A stretch of 12,089 nucleotides of DNA, from positions 1 through 12,089 of the forward strand of contig JAWXUO010000054.1 of assembly GCA_044426355.1 (NCBI GenBank), read 5' to 3'. Made by a program: the position numbers and the translations under genes. This stretch comes from CAYJLC01 sp044426355 (lineage in GTDB: Bacteria > Bacillota > Clostridia > Oscillospirales > Butyricicoccaceae). Of the stretch, positions 1 to 7,416 are shown in pieces. The notes below the pieces were generated by a model. It searched no databases and was not told the DNA's origin. It was given only the letters and a program-made list of their open reading frames with translations. Each line of letters begins with the position of its first letter. Within the stretch, counting starts at the first letter, position 1.

Positions 1-2306
1 CTCTTTCCTTTGCAAACTTCGCACGGAACATAAATATCTGGTAAAAAGTGCATTTCAATTTTTAATAAACCATCTCCAGAACACGCCTCACAGCGACCAC
101 CTTTTACATTAAAAGAAAATCTACCGTTTGTATATCCACGCATTTTTGCGTCATTTGTATTTGCAAAAATTTCTCGAATATCCGTAAATACTCCTGTATA
201 AGTAGCAGGATTTGAGCGTGGTGTTCTACCTATTGGCGATTGGTCTATATTTATAACTTTGTCTAAATTTTCTATTCCTAAAATTTCTTTAAATTCTGCT
301 GGACGATTTTTCGCACCATTTAGCTCATGTGCAAGTTTTTTATATAAAATTTCGTTAATAAGACTAGATTTCCCAGAGCCTGACACCCCAGTTACACAAG
401 TGAATATACCTAAAGGAATTTTTACGCTAACATTTTTTAGATTATTAGCTTTTGCACCACGAATTTCTAAAAATTTTCCGTTGCCTTTTCGTCTTTCCTC
501 GGGTACTTCTATCATTTTTCTGCCACTTAAATACTGCCCTGTTAAAGAATTTTCATCTTTTAAAATTTCGTCTACAGTCCCCTGAAATACAACATTCCCT
601 CCATGAACTCCAGCACCTGGACCTATGTCTATAATGTGGTCTGCAACAAACATAGTATCTTCATCGTGTTCTACAACGATAAGTGTATTTCCTAAGTCAC
701 GCAGTTTTTCTAGAGTTCCTAACAGTTTTTCGTTATCTCTTTGATGTAAGCCGATAGATGGTTCGTCTAAAATATATAAAACACCCATAAGATATGAGCC
801 AATTTGCGTAGCTAAACGTATTCTTTGGCTCTCTCCACCTGATAATGTTCCCGCTGAGCGAGAAAGCGTTAAATATTCAAGCCCAACTCTTGTTAAAAAA
901 CCTAAGCGTTCACGAATTTCTTTTAAAATTCTGTCTGCTATCATCAAATCATTGCCAAAAAGCTCTAAATTATTTATAAAATCTAGTGCTTCGTCTATAG
1001 ATTTATTACAAAAGTCTGCGATATTAATATCACCTACAGTTACAGCTAAAATTTCTGGTCTAAGTCTAAAACCATTACAATGAGGACACGCATTTGCACT
1101 CATAGAATTTTCTATTTCCGAACGCATAAATTCGCTCGTTGTTGTTTTATATCTTCTTTCAAGATTTGTAACAACACCCTCAAAAGTTTTGCTCATCGTC
1201 ATTATTTTGCTACCTTTTTGATATAAAAGGTCTAGTTTTTGACGTTTTGTGCCATATAATAAGGCATTTATTGCATCATCGGACATATCTTTTATTTTTG
1301 TGTTTAAATCAAATCCGAAAACATCTCCTAAAGCTGTGTAATACATATGAGCTATCGAGCCTTTGTCTGGAATTGTCCACCCACTAGCAGTAATTCCACC
1401 CTCTTTTAGCGATAAATTTTTATTTGGCATAATGCGTTCAGGATCGATTTTTAACAAAGTTCCAAGCCCTGCACAAATAGAACACGCACCATAAGGATTG
1501 TTAAAACTAAACATACGTGGCGATAATTCTTGCATTGAAATCGAGCAATCATCGCAAGCATAATTTTGCGAAAACACTATATCTTCGCCATCTATAATAT
1601 TTATGATAACTACGCCATCTGCTAAATTTAGTGCTGTTTCTACAGAATCTGAAATTCTGCCTTTTGACTCATCTTTTACGATTATTCTATCTATAATAAT
1701 ATCAATATCGTGTTTTTTAGTCTTCGCCATTTTAATCTCTTCTGAAAGCTCGTAGACCGTGCCGTCTACTCTCGCACGAACATAACCATCTTTTAAAGCT
1801 TTTTCTAAAATTTTTGTATGTTCGCCTTTTTTACCTTTTATAACAGGAGCTAAAATTTGTATTCTAGTTTTTTCGCCTAAAGCTAAAACTTGGTCTACAA
1901 TTTGGTCTAAGTTTTGTTTTTTTATAACTTTTCCACAATTTGGACAGTGTGGCACACCAATTCTCGCCCATAAAAGACGTAAATAGTCATATACTTCTGT
2001 AACTGTTCCTACTGTTGAACGTGGATTTTTTGAAGTTGTTTTTTGGTCGATAGAAATAGCAGGCGATAGCCCCTCGATATACTCAACATTTGGTTTTTCC
2101 ATTTGTCCTAAAAACTGTCTTGCATAAGCTGATAAAGACTCTACATAACGTCTTTGCCCCTCTGCATAAATTGTATCAAATGCAAGAGATGACTTTCCTG
2201 AGCCTGAAATCCCTGTTATTACTACAAGTTTATCTCTTGGTATTTCTATATCAATATTTTTAAGGTTATGTTCTTTTGCACCTTTTATAATTATATTTTT
2301 TGTCAT
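1..2306 (-). CDS. uvrA: UvrABC excinuclease subunit A (partial, C-terminus cut by window edge)
   Basis: ATP-dependent damage-recognition subunit of nucleotide excision repair; UvrA dimers load UvrB onto lesions in the cytoplasm. I translated 768 residues from the ATG at 2306. Visible in order: first Walker A GISGSGKS (residues 32-39), zinc module CDDC/CSIC (about C251, C254, C278, C281), a second CPHC cluster before the first ABC signature LSGGESQ (488-494), Walker B with DEP at 514-516, second Walker A GVSGSGKS (640-647), and the start of the last zinc module (CEAC, then CEVC at the edge). The family is about 940 residues, so roughly 170 C-terminal residues, including the second signature, lie outside the window. 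The frame is intact throughout. The start follows an AGGT-type binding site, 20 bp after the uvrB stop, so it is co-transcribed with uvrB. Confidence 0.97.
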   Translation of the reverse strand, partial: MTKNIIIKGAKEHNLKNIDIEIPRDKLVVITGISGSGKSSLAFDTIYAEGQRRYVESLSAYARQFLGQMEKPNVEYIEGLSPAISIDQKTTSKNPRSTVGTVTEVYDYLRLLWARIGVPHCPNCGKVIKKQNLDQIVDQVLALGEKTRIQILAPVIKGKKGEHTKILEKALKDGYVRARVDGTVYELSEEIKMAKTKKHDIDIIIDRIIVKDESKGRISDSVETALNLADGVVIINIIDGEDIVFSQNYACDDCSISMQELSPRMFSFNNPYGACSICAGLGTLLKIDPERIMPNKNLSLKEGGITASGWTIPDKGSIAHMYYTALGDVFGFDLNTKIKDMSDDAINALLYGTKRQKLDLLYQKGSKIMTMSKTFEGVVTNLERRYKTTTSEFMRSEIENSMSANACPHCNGFRLRPEILAVTVGDINIADFCNKSIDEALDFINNLELFGNDLMIADRILKEIRERLGFLTRVGLEYLTLSRSAGTLSGGESQRIRLATQIGSYLMGVLYILDEPSIGLHQRDNEKLLGTLEKLRDLGNTLIVVEHDEDTMFVADHIIDIGPGAGVHGGNVVFQGTVDEILKDENSLTGQYLSGRKMIEVPEERRKGNGKFLEIRGAKANNLKNVSVKIPLGIFTCVTGVSGSGKSSLINEILYKKLAHELNGAKNRPAEFKEILGIENLDKVINIDQSPIGRTPRSNPATYTGVFTDIREIFANTNDAKMRGYTNGRFSFNVKGGRCEACSGDGLLKIEMHFLPDIYVPCEVCKGK

Positions 2307-2326
2307 TTTTATTACCTGTCTTAAAT

Positions 2327-4285
2327 TTATTCATTTAAACTTTTTATTTGGTCACGAATTTTTCCTGCAAGCTCAAATTCCAGCATAGATGCAGCTTCTT
2401 TCATTTGGCGAGTAAGTTCTGTAATCATGCGTTCTTTTGCGTTTTTATCCATTTTTTTCTTAGCATTAGAACTTGGAAGTTTGTTATCCATAGAAATTTC
2501 TATAATATCACGTACTTCTTTTTTAACAGTTTTTGGTGTAATTCCATGTTTTTCGTTATGTGCCATTTGAATTTCTCGACGACGATTAGTTTCTTTTATC
2601 GCTCTATCCATAGATGGCGTTATTTTATCTGCATACATAATAACTTTGCCGTTTTCGTTTCTTGCTGCACGTCCAATAGTTTGAACTAAAGATGTTTCCG
2701 AACGCAAAAATCCCTCTTTATCTGCATCTAAAATGCATATAAGCGTAACTTCTGGTATGTCTAGTCCCTCACGCAAAAGGTTTATACCTATTAGAACATC
2801 ATATACGCCAAGTCTTAAATCTCTAATAATTTGCATACGCTCGATAGTTTTAACGTCATGGTGCATATAGCTTACTTTAACTCCTGCTTCTCGTAGGTAA
2901 TTCGTTAAATCTTCTGCCATTTTTTTCGTCAAAGTTGTAATTAAAGTACGCTCTTTTTTCTCGATTCTTGTGTGTATTTCTTCTAGTAAATCATCAATTT
3001 GGTTTTCTATAGGTCTTACAAAAATTTCAGGGTCTAGCAGTCCTGTTGGTCGAATTAATTGCTCTACAATTTGCGTTGAATTTTCTTTTTCGTAGCTTGC
3101 AGGAGTTGCCGAAACATACACTGTAGTCGGCATTTTATTCTCAAATTCTGCAAAATTCAAAGGTCTATTATCAAATGCAGACGGTAGCCTAAAGCCGTTT
3201 TCAACTAAAGATTCTTTTCTTGCTCTATCGCCAAAATACATACCACGCACTTGTGGTAGCATAACGTGTGATTCATCTACAAAAAGCATAAAATCTTTCG
3301 GAAAATAGTCTATTAAAGTAAAAGGCGTTGACCCTACTTTCCTACCAGAAAGCACCCTTGAATAATTTTCTATACCACTACAAAAACCGATTTCTTGTAG
3401 CATTTCCATATCGTAATTTGTTCTTTGAGTAATTCTTTGTGCCTCGACAAGCTTTTCTTGGTCTATGAAAAATTCTTCACGTATCGCCAGTTCTTTTTTC
3501 ACTTCTTTAACAGCACTTTTAATTTTATCAGCTGTTGTTACATAATGCGATGCAGGGAAAATTACAGCATGGTTTAGTGTTCTGCGTGATGCACCTGTAA
3601 TTAAGTCAAATTCGGTTATTTTATATATTTCGTCAAATTCTAGTTCTATGCGAATTGCATAGTCATCTGTATTTGCAGGGTGAATTTCTATAGTATCCCC
3701 ACGAACACGAAAGCGATTTCTATCAAAAGCAATATCGTTTCTTTCATATTGTATATCTGTAAGTTTTCTTAAAAGTTTTTCTCTTGTATATTCCATTCCA
3801 GAGCGAATAGATAGCACTAAATTTTCATAGTCTACAGGGTCACCTAAAGAATAAATACAAGATACCGACGCTACAATAATTACGTCTTTTCTTTCAAAAA
3901 GTGCTGCAGTTGCCGAGTGACGTAAACGGTCTATTTCATCGTTTACTTTAGAGTCTTTTTCGATATATGTATCTGTCGATGCAATGTATGCTTCTGGTTG
4001 ATAATAATCGTAATAAGACACAAAATATTCCACGGCATTATCTGGAAAAAACTCACGAAATTCCGAGCAAAGTTGTGCTGCAAGCGTTTTATTATGTGCT
4101 AAAACTAAAGTTGGTTTTTGCACTCTTTCTATAATATTTGCCATTGTAAAAGTTTTACCAGAACCAGTAACCCCAAGCAATGTTTGCTCTTTTTGCCCCT
4201 GTTCTATCCCTTTTACCAACGCATCTATAGCTTTTGGCTGGTCACCTGCTGGTTTATATTCCGATTTTATTTTAAACTCTGCCAT
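2327..4285 (-). CDS. uvrB: UvrABC excinuclease subunit B
   Basis: Helicase-like damage-verification subunit of nucleotide excision repair; it receives the lesion from UvrA and recruits UvrC. The protein is 652 residues, a normal length. It shows Walker A GVTGSGKT (38-45), the tyrosine-rich beta-hairpin starting YYDYYQPEAY (91-112), a DESH helicase motif (337-340), the motif VI segment QTIGRAARN (535-543), and the C-terminal UVR domain (about 616-651) that contacts UvrC. The frame is open for 24 more codons upstream, but the ATG at 4285 is preferred: AGGTG lies 6 bases before it, and MAEFKIKSEYKPAGDQPKAI is the usual family N-terminus. The extension would also cross the promoter's -10. It is first gene of the uvrB-uvrA operon. 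Confidence 0.97.
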   Translation of the reverse strand: MAEFKIKSEYKPAGDQPKAIDALVKGIEQGQKEQTLLGVTGSGKTFTMANIIERVQKPTLVLAHNKTLAAQLCSEFREFFPDNAVEYFVSYYDYYQPEAYIASTDTYIEKDSKVNDEIDRLRHSATAALFERKDVIIVASVSCIYSLGDPVDYENLVLSIRSGMEYTREKLLRKLTDIQYERNDIAFDRNRFRVRGDTIEIHPANTDDYAIRIELEFDEIYKITEFDLITGASRRTLNHAVIFPASHYVTTADKIKSAVKEVKKELAIREEFFIDQEKLVEAQRITQRTNYDMEMLQEIGFCSGIENYSRVLSGRKVGSTPFTLIDYFPKDFMLFVDESHVMLPQVRGMYFGDRARKESLVENGFRLPSAFDNRPLNFAEFENKMPTTVYVSATPASYEKENSTQIVEQLIRPTGLLDPEIFVRPIENQIDDLLEEIHTRIEKKERTLITTLTKKMAEDLTNYLREAGVKVSYMHHDVKTIERMQIIRDLRLGVYDVLIGINLLREGLDIPEVTLICILDADKEGFLRSETSLVQTIGRAARNENGKVIMYADKITPSMDRAIKETNRRREIQMAHNEKHGITPKTVKKEVRDIIEISMDNKLPSSNAKKKMDKNAKERMITELTRQMKEAASMLEFELAGKIRDQIKSLNE

Positions 4286-4310
4286 AAAGCACCTCGTTTT
4301 AATTATGTAA

Positions 4311-4321
4311 GGGCAAAGCCC
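4311..4321 (-). other. Stem-loop at the predicted 5' end of uvrBA mRNA
   Basis: GGGC-TTT-GCCC on the minus strand forms a 4-bp all-GC stem. It starts within a base or two of the transcription start predicted from the TATAAT at 4329-4334. It lacks a following T-run, so it is not a terminator. A 5'-terminal hairpin can protect mRNA from 5'-end-dependent decay; that role here is inference. Confidence 0.45.
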
Positions 4322-4328
4322 ATTTATT

Positions 4329-4357
4329 ATTATATCATAAATAATATTATTTTTCAA
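4329..4357 (-). promoter_or_regulatory. uvrBA sigma-A promoter
   Basis: On the minus strand, -35 TTGAAA (4357-4352), a 17-base spacer and a perfect -10 TATAAT (4334-4329). Transcription would start near 4322, giving a leader of about 37 bases before the uvrB ATG. The -35 ends only 2 bp from the ypeB stop codon. No GAAC-N4-GTTC LexA/DinR box is visible. A dyad TACTA-CA-TAGTA (4358-4369) lies just upstream of the -35 and overlaps the last ypeB codons; it could be an operator or chance. Confidence 0.82.
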
Positions 4358-4359
4358 TA

Positions 4360-5694
4360 CTACATAGTAAGTGTTCCTGTTTCGTCTTCTATTAAAATTA
4401 ATATATTTTGAATTTGTCCTGTTTTTGCATTTACATATACTATATAGTTGTCTTGATTTTCATTTTGACACTTAAATTCGTATACTAAAACTTCATTTTG
4501 CCCACTTGATGGGATAATCGCCATTCCCTCGCTTACAATTTCTAGTTTACTCGATACTACTTCACGAGCTTTTGATAGAGATATTTCCTCTGTTAAATCT
4601 TCTCGCTCTGTGTGGCTCATAATATATCCACGAGCCTCGACACCAGCTAGAGTTCCATCGTCTTTATAAATTTCAATTTTTAATAAATCAGGATATAGCA
4701 CAACACCATCTTGAGTGAATGCAAAATTAATAGTAACCGTGTCTTTTAGGTCTATATAATACGTTTCTATAATATTTATATATCCTTTTTCTATTAGCAT
4801 ATTTTTTGCAATTTCTACGCATTGTTGTGCGTTTAGCGTGCTTTCGCTTACCTCTCTATAATTTATAAAGTTTAAAATATGCCCACCTTTTATAGTTACA
4901 TCTATAGAAATTTCGTCGTCCTCTTTTGAACTTTGAAATTTATACACTGGTATTTGACCATCTATTTGAGATATAAACAAAACATTTTCTGCTGGTGTTT
5001 GCAAAAACTCTGCAACTTTATTTTGTGCTTGTTCTTTAGAAATTTCGTATTCATCTTTTAAAAATTCTGGCTCTAGTTTATTTATATGAGATGAAAACGG
5101 ACCATCATAAATCAAAGTAGCAAATTCTTGTGCTTCTGGTTCGATTTCGCTATCTAGTTCGCTTTTTTCTAAATTTTCTACTTCGTCAAAATTGTCAAAT
5201 ACGTTAACTCTTAAAATATATTCTTCTATATCTCCACTATTATATAGCGTTTTTATATCCGAAAGTTCCTGTGAAAGTTCATCAGTTTTTTTCGCTAACA
5301 TTTCTATATTGCTCTGTTCATCATTATCTAAATCATCTCCGTTTGCAATTTTTTTCATCATGGCTAAAGAATAATCCCCAACCGTTGATATAAATTGATA
5401 CGTTTCTGCCATATCATTGTTTACATTTGGTAGTTGTGCAAGATTTGACTTTGCAGTTTCTGACAAACTATAAACTTCTGCAAGCATTGATATAGAATAT
5501 GACGGCGTTGTTGAATATACACTTTTTGAAAGTGCTGTATTCATTTTCGACACACTAGACACAAGCTCCGAAAAAGCTCTGTCGCTATCAAACTTTAAAC
5601 TTGTGCTTGAAGTATCGTTCAAATCATGAAAATAGATTGAAAAACCTATTGCAACTACTAATGCTGATGATAAAATTATTGTACTTTTTTTCAT
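4360..5694 (-). CDS. ypeB: Spore germination protein YpeB
   Basis: Membrane-anchored spore protein that in Bacillus partners with the cortex-lytic enzyme SleB, each stabilising the other until germination. The protein is 444 residues, the usual YpeB length. An N-terminal membrane anchor (about 4-21) is followed by a helical N domain (about 36-180), the family-typical stretch LIYDGPFSSHI (about 194-204), and PepSY-type repeats filling the C-terminal half, ending DETGTLTM, a YpeB-like tail. The start is ATG 5694 because GGAGG lies just upstream; an in-frame start 11 codons earlier has no such support. sleB, the usual neighbour, is not adjacent: a MITE-like element and an unrelated secreted-protein gene lie upstream. 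There is no terminator before uvrB, so read-through into uvrBA is possible. I saw no clear sigma-G promoter. Confidence 0.9.
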   Translation of the reverse strand: MKKSTIILSSALVVAIGFSIYFHDLNDTSSTSLKFDSDRAFSELVSSVSKMNTALSKSVYSTTPSYSISMLAEVYSLSETAKSNLAQLPNVNNDMAETYQFISTVGDYSLAMMKKIANGDDLDNDEQSNIEMLAKKTDELSQELSDIKTLYNSGDIEEYILRVNVFDNFDEVENLEKSELDSEIEPEAQEFATLIYDGPFSSHINKLEPEFLKDEYEISKEQAQNKVAEFLQTPAENVLFISQIDGQIPVYKFQSSKEDDEISIDVTIKGGHILNFINYREVSESTLNAQQCVEIAKNMLIEKGYINIIETYYIDLKDTVTINFAFTQDGVVLYPDLLKIEIYKDDGTLAGVEARGYIMSHTEREDLTEEISLSKAREVVSSKLEIVSEGMAIIPSSGQNEVLVYEFKCQNENQDNYIVYVNAKTGQIQNILILIEDETGTLTM

Positions 5695-5735
5695 TATGTC
5701 CTCCAAAATTACAGCTATTAAAAGCAAATTTGCTA

Positions 5736-5909
5736 TATAGGCAATACCTCATAACTACCATCTATGATTTCGCACATAATTTATTTGCATATTTCTAGTC
5801 ATATTTCACAAAAATACTCACAAATAAATTATAATCTGTGTTTTTATTTTATATGTCAAAAAATCTGACTAAATAACTTAAATACGATAGTTGTGAGGAA
5901 TTGCCTATA
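5736..5909. mobile_element. MITE-like element 1 (174 bp including 4-bp TATA direct repeats)
   Basis: The ends are inverted repeats: GGCAATACCTCATAACTA (5740-5757) matches the reverse complement of the right end, GGCAATTCCTCACAACTA (5888-5905 on the other strand), at 16 of 18 positions. TATA borders both sides (5736-5739 and 5906-5909), as expected of a 4-bp target duplication. The AT-rich interior has no coding potential. The ends match those of the element at 7028-7207, and parts of the interior align to that element's reverse complement (TTTGCA, ATTT, then CAC-AAAAT blocks), so the two are diverged relatives in opposite orientation. It lies 41 bp upstream of the ypeB ATG. Confidence 0.8.
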
Positions 5910-5943
5910 GCTATATTTTGTCAAACTTTTAAAAATATATGCA

Positions 5944-5971
5944 AAAAAACATCTCAAAAAAGATGTTTTTT
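5944..5971 (-). terminator. Rho-independent terminator of the secreted-protein gene
   Basis: Eleven-base-pair stem AAAAAACATCT / AGATGTTTTTT with a 6-base loop, followed by T on the minus strand, beginning 5 bases after the stop codon at 5977-5979. The stem is AT-rich and nearly symmetrical, so it could also act on the plus strand, but no plus-strand gene approaches it. Confidence 0.75.
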
Positions 5972-5976
5972 ATTTG

Positions 5977-6987
5977 TTAGTTATTAAATTCGTCTATCTT
6001 TAAAACTGAAATTTTATTTGTATTACAAAAATTTATTAAACCTTCGATATTTGTAGCTTTTGTTAAATTTACAGAAACCGACGTTTTCGTGCTTTTCGTT
6101 AAATCATTTAAGGTATAACTTCTATAATCTAGGTCTAAATTCTTGTAGCTACTTTCTTCTATTTTTTCTACTTCTTCGCTATTTTCAATATATACCAATC
6201 TCGTTTTTATTCCAAGTGTTTGAAAAATCTTTTCGTTTATTTCGTTTATGTATTCATCTACATTTTCTGTTTGAACTGGTACATAAATTCCTATAGCATG
6301 ATTTTTTATATATGCATATCTTATAATTTCGCTATCTAAAAAAGAATTTTCTGAAACATAATATGTTATTTTATCTTCGTCAAACATATCTACCTGTTGT
6401 TTAGTTAAAGTTTCTATAAAAACTGGCTTTATGTTTTGTATTTTAATCACTTCTTGCTCTGGCGTTGCTTGTGGGACAGTAACCGTAGGTGTTTCTGAAG
6501 ATGTTAAGCTCTTATATGCAATATCTGCTAAAGTTTTAAAAACTTCGTTTGATAAATTTGCACTGCTACTTGAAATTCGTATAGTTTCGGTTAGCGATGT
6601 TATTACCGAATATTCTAGACCAAAAATTCCACATATAATTTGTGCAGGTATATATATTTCGCTTCCTCTATAAAAAACTGGTCCTGTGTATATATTTAAA
6701 TTTTCGTCACGTATAGTCCCTGTTGTTATATCAATAGTTATGATGTGGTTTGTGTTATATAGCGTTAAAATTTGTCTATCTGCACTATAAATTGTAGAAA
6801 TGCCTAAATCTCGTGAAAAAATTGTGTACGGAACGCAAATTCTTCCAGAAAACATAACTGGTTCTGTGCCATACTGATAGTCTAAAACCTTATCGTTTAT
6901 ACCAGTTAGACGAACCGATGTATTTGCATTAGCACTAAAACCTAAAAATATTACGCAAACTAGCACTATGCTAATAAATTTTTTCAA
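5977..6987 (-). CDS. Secreted protein: copper-amine-oxidase-like N domain plus degenerate polysaccharide-deacetylase-like C half
   Basis: A 336-residue exported protein of unknown function. The signal peptide MKKFISIVLVCVIFLGFSANA (cleavage near residue 21) is followed by a copper-amine-oxidase N-terminal-like domain (about 28-140). This has the usual tandem pattern: strand, then VPYTIF / IPAQII, then LGI / FGL. Such domains are common wall-associated modules in Clostridia. After a Thr/Pro-rich linker (162-178), residues 200-290 resemble the NodB deacetylase fold: ITYYVSENSF, then NHAIGIY where GHxIGNH is usual, then INEKIFQTLGIKTRLVYI. The metal-binding histidines are absent, so activity is unlikely; this match is by eye. 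The start is TTG at 6987, with AAAGGTG 6 bases upstream; the longer ATG frame would run into the MITE at 7028. It ends at its own terminator. Confidence 0.75.
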   Translation of the reverse strand: MKKFISIVLVCVIFLGFSANANTSVRLTGINDKVLDYQYGTEPVMFSGRICVPYTIFSRDLGISTIYSADRQILTLYNTNHIITIDITTGTIRDENLNIYTGPVFYRGSEIYIPAQIICGIFGLEYSVITSLTETIRISSSSANLSNEVFKTLADIAYKSLTSSETPTVTVPQATPEQEVIKIQNIKPVFIETLTKQQVDMFDEDKITYYVSENSFLDSEIIRYAYIKNHAIGIYVPVQTENVDEYINEINEKIFQTLGIKTRLVYIENSEEVEKIEESSYKNLDLDYRSYTLNDLTKSTKTSVSVNLTKATNIEGLINFCNTNKISVLKIDEFNN

Positions 6988-7011
6988 TATTATCACCTTT
7001 AATTTCAAATT

Positions 7012-7027
7012 AAGCAGTTGCCTGCTT
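7012..7027 (-). other. Leader hairpin with GCAA tetraloop
   Basis: On the minus strand, AAGCAG-GCAA-CTGCTT makes a perfect 6-bp stem with a GNRA loop, directly beside the MITE edge at 7028 and about 25 bases before the TTG start at 6987. It would lie in the 5' leader of the secreted-protein mRNA if transcription starts within or beyond the MITE. Its role is unknown. Confidence 0.4.
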
Positions 7028-7207
7028 TTAAGGCAACACCTCATAACTATAATGGTTAAAATTTTTAGATAAATTTTTCGTTAATTTGTGCAAAAATTAC
7101 GCAGTAATACTTTCGTCTTGCAAGTGATTTTCGTGCGACGTTACGGAAAATTTGCAAAAAAGTTGACTATTAAGGCGTGAGCCGTTAGTTGTGAGGTGTT
7201 GCCTTAA
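7028..7207. mobile_element. MITE-like element 2 (180 bp including 4-bp TTAA direct repeats)
   Basis: The left end GGCAACACCTCATAACTA (7032-7049) matches the reverse complement of the right end, GGCAACACCTCACAACTA (7186-7203), at 17 of 18 positions. TTAA lies directly outside both ends (7028-7031 and 7204-7207). No transposase frame fits inside. The interior carries a small GGC-GTGA-GCC hairpin (7174-7183) near the right end. It lies between the divergent secreted-protein gene and glmU-like gene. Any promoter of the secreted-protein gene must be inside or beyond it; a TATAGT in its left end on the minus strand is a weak -10 candidate. The transposon family was not recognised. Confidence 0.82.
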
Positions 7208-7312
7208 TATATTTTAACACAAAAAAACAAAAATTAAAAGTCTTTTTTATATATTTTCGTAAATAACAAAATTGCTTAAATTTCGTATTTTTTTGGTTAA
7301 AATAATGAAATT
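7208..7312. other. AT-rich intergenic spacer
   Basis: Very AT-rich stretch between the MITE and the phased A-tracts. I see no gene, RNA or terminator. On the minus strand TGTTAAAAT near the MITE edge resembles an extended -10 for the secreted-protein gene, but no -35 supports it. Confidence 0.4.
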
Positions 7313-7338
7313 AAAAAATTTAAAAAAATTTTTAAAAA
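7313..7338 (+). promoter_or_regulatory. Phased A-tracts upstream of the glmU promoter (UP-element-like)
   Basis: Three A-runs, at 7313-7318, 7322-7328 and 7334-7338, have centres about 10 bp apart, the helical repeat. Phased A-tracts bend DNA. They lie about -40 to -65 from the predicted start near 7378, where an UP element would contact the RNA polymerase alpha subunit. This could compensate for the poor -35. The function is inferred. Confidence 0.5.
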
Positions 7339-7362
7339 TTTAATGTTTTTTATATTTTTTTA

Positions 7363-7371
7363 TGATATACT
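7363..7371 (+). promoter_or_regulatory. Extended -10 promoter of the glmU-prs-pth operon
   Basis: TGATATACT is an extended -10 (TGn plus TATACT). At 16-18 bases upstream there is no hexamer close to TTGACA (ATGTTT at 17). The leader would be about 39 bases, containing the AAAGGAG binding site (7399-7405). A second TATACT at 7387-7392 is too close to the binding site to be the main start. Confidence 0.6.
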
Positions 7372-7416
7372 AGTTTTAGAAATTATTATACTTTATTTAA
7401 AGGAGTGTTTATATAC

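Noticed and set aside
259..634. Open frames on the plus strand across the uvrA region
   Set aside because: They are antisense to a well-conserved, intact UvrA reading frame and have no binding site or family resemblance. Similar antisense frames over uvrB, ypeB, the secreted-protein gene and prs were rejected for the same reason.
4286..4357. Longer uvrB start giving 24 extra residues
   Set aside because: The extension would be translated across the promoter's -10 and the leader hairpin, has no binding site, and does not match the family N-terminus.
5724..5733. GCAAATTTGC palindrome near ypeB, also present in the terminator at 10157-10166, as a shared regulatory site
   Set aside because: A 10-base AT-rich palindrome can recur by chance, and the second copy sits in a terminator loop with no regulatory context.
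5919..5924. Perfect TTGACA (minus strand) just outside the element at 5736-5909, as a ypeB promoter -35
   Set aside because: At a 17-base spacing the -10 position reads ATTCCT, and no suitable -10 exists even if the element is removed together with one repeat copy.
5736..7207. The two MITE-like elements plus the gene between them as a composite transposon
   Set aside because: Each element has its own 4-bp border, the copies are diverged, and no outer direct repeat links 5736 to 7207. Independent insertions explain this better.
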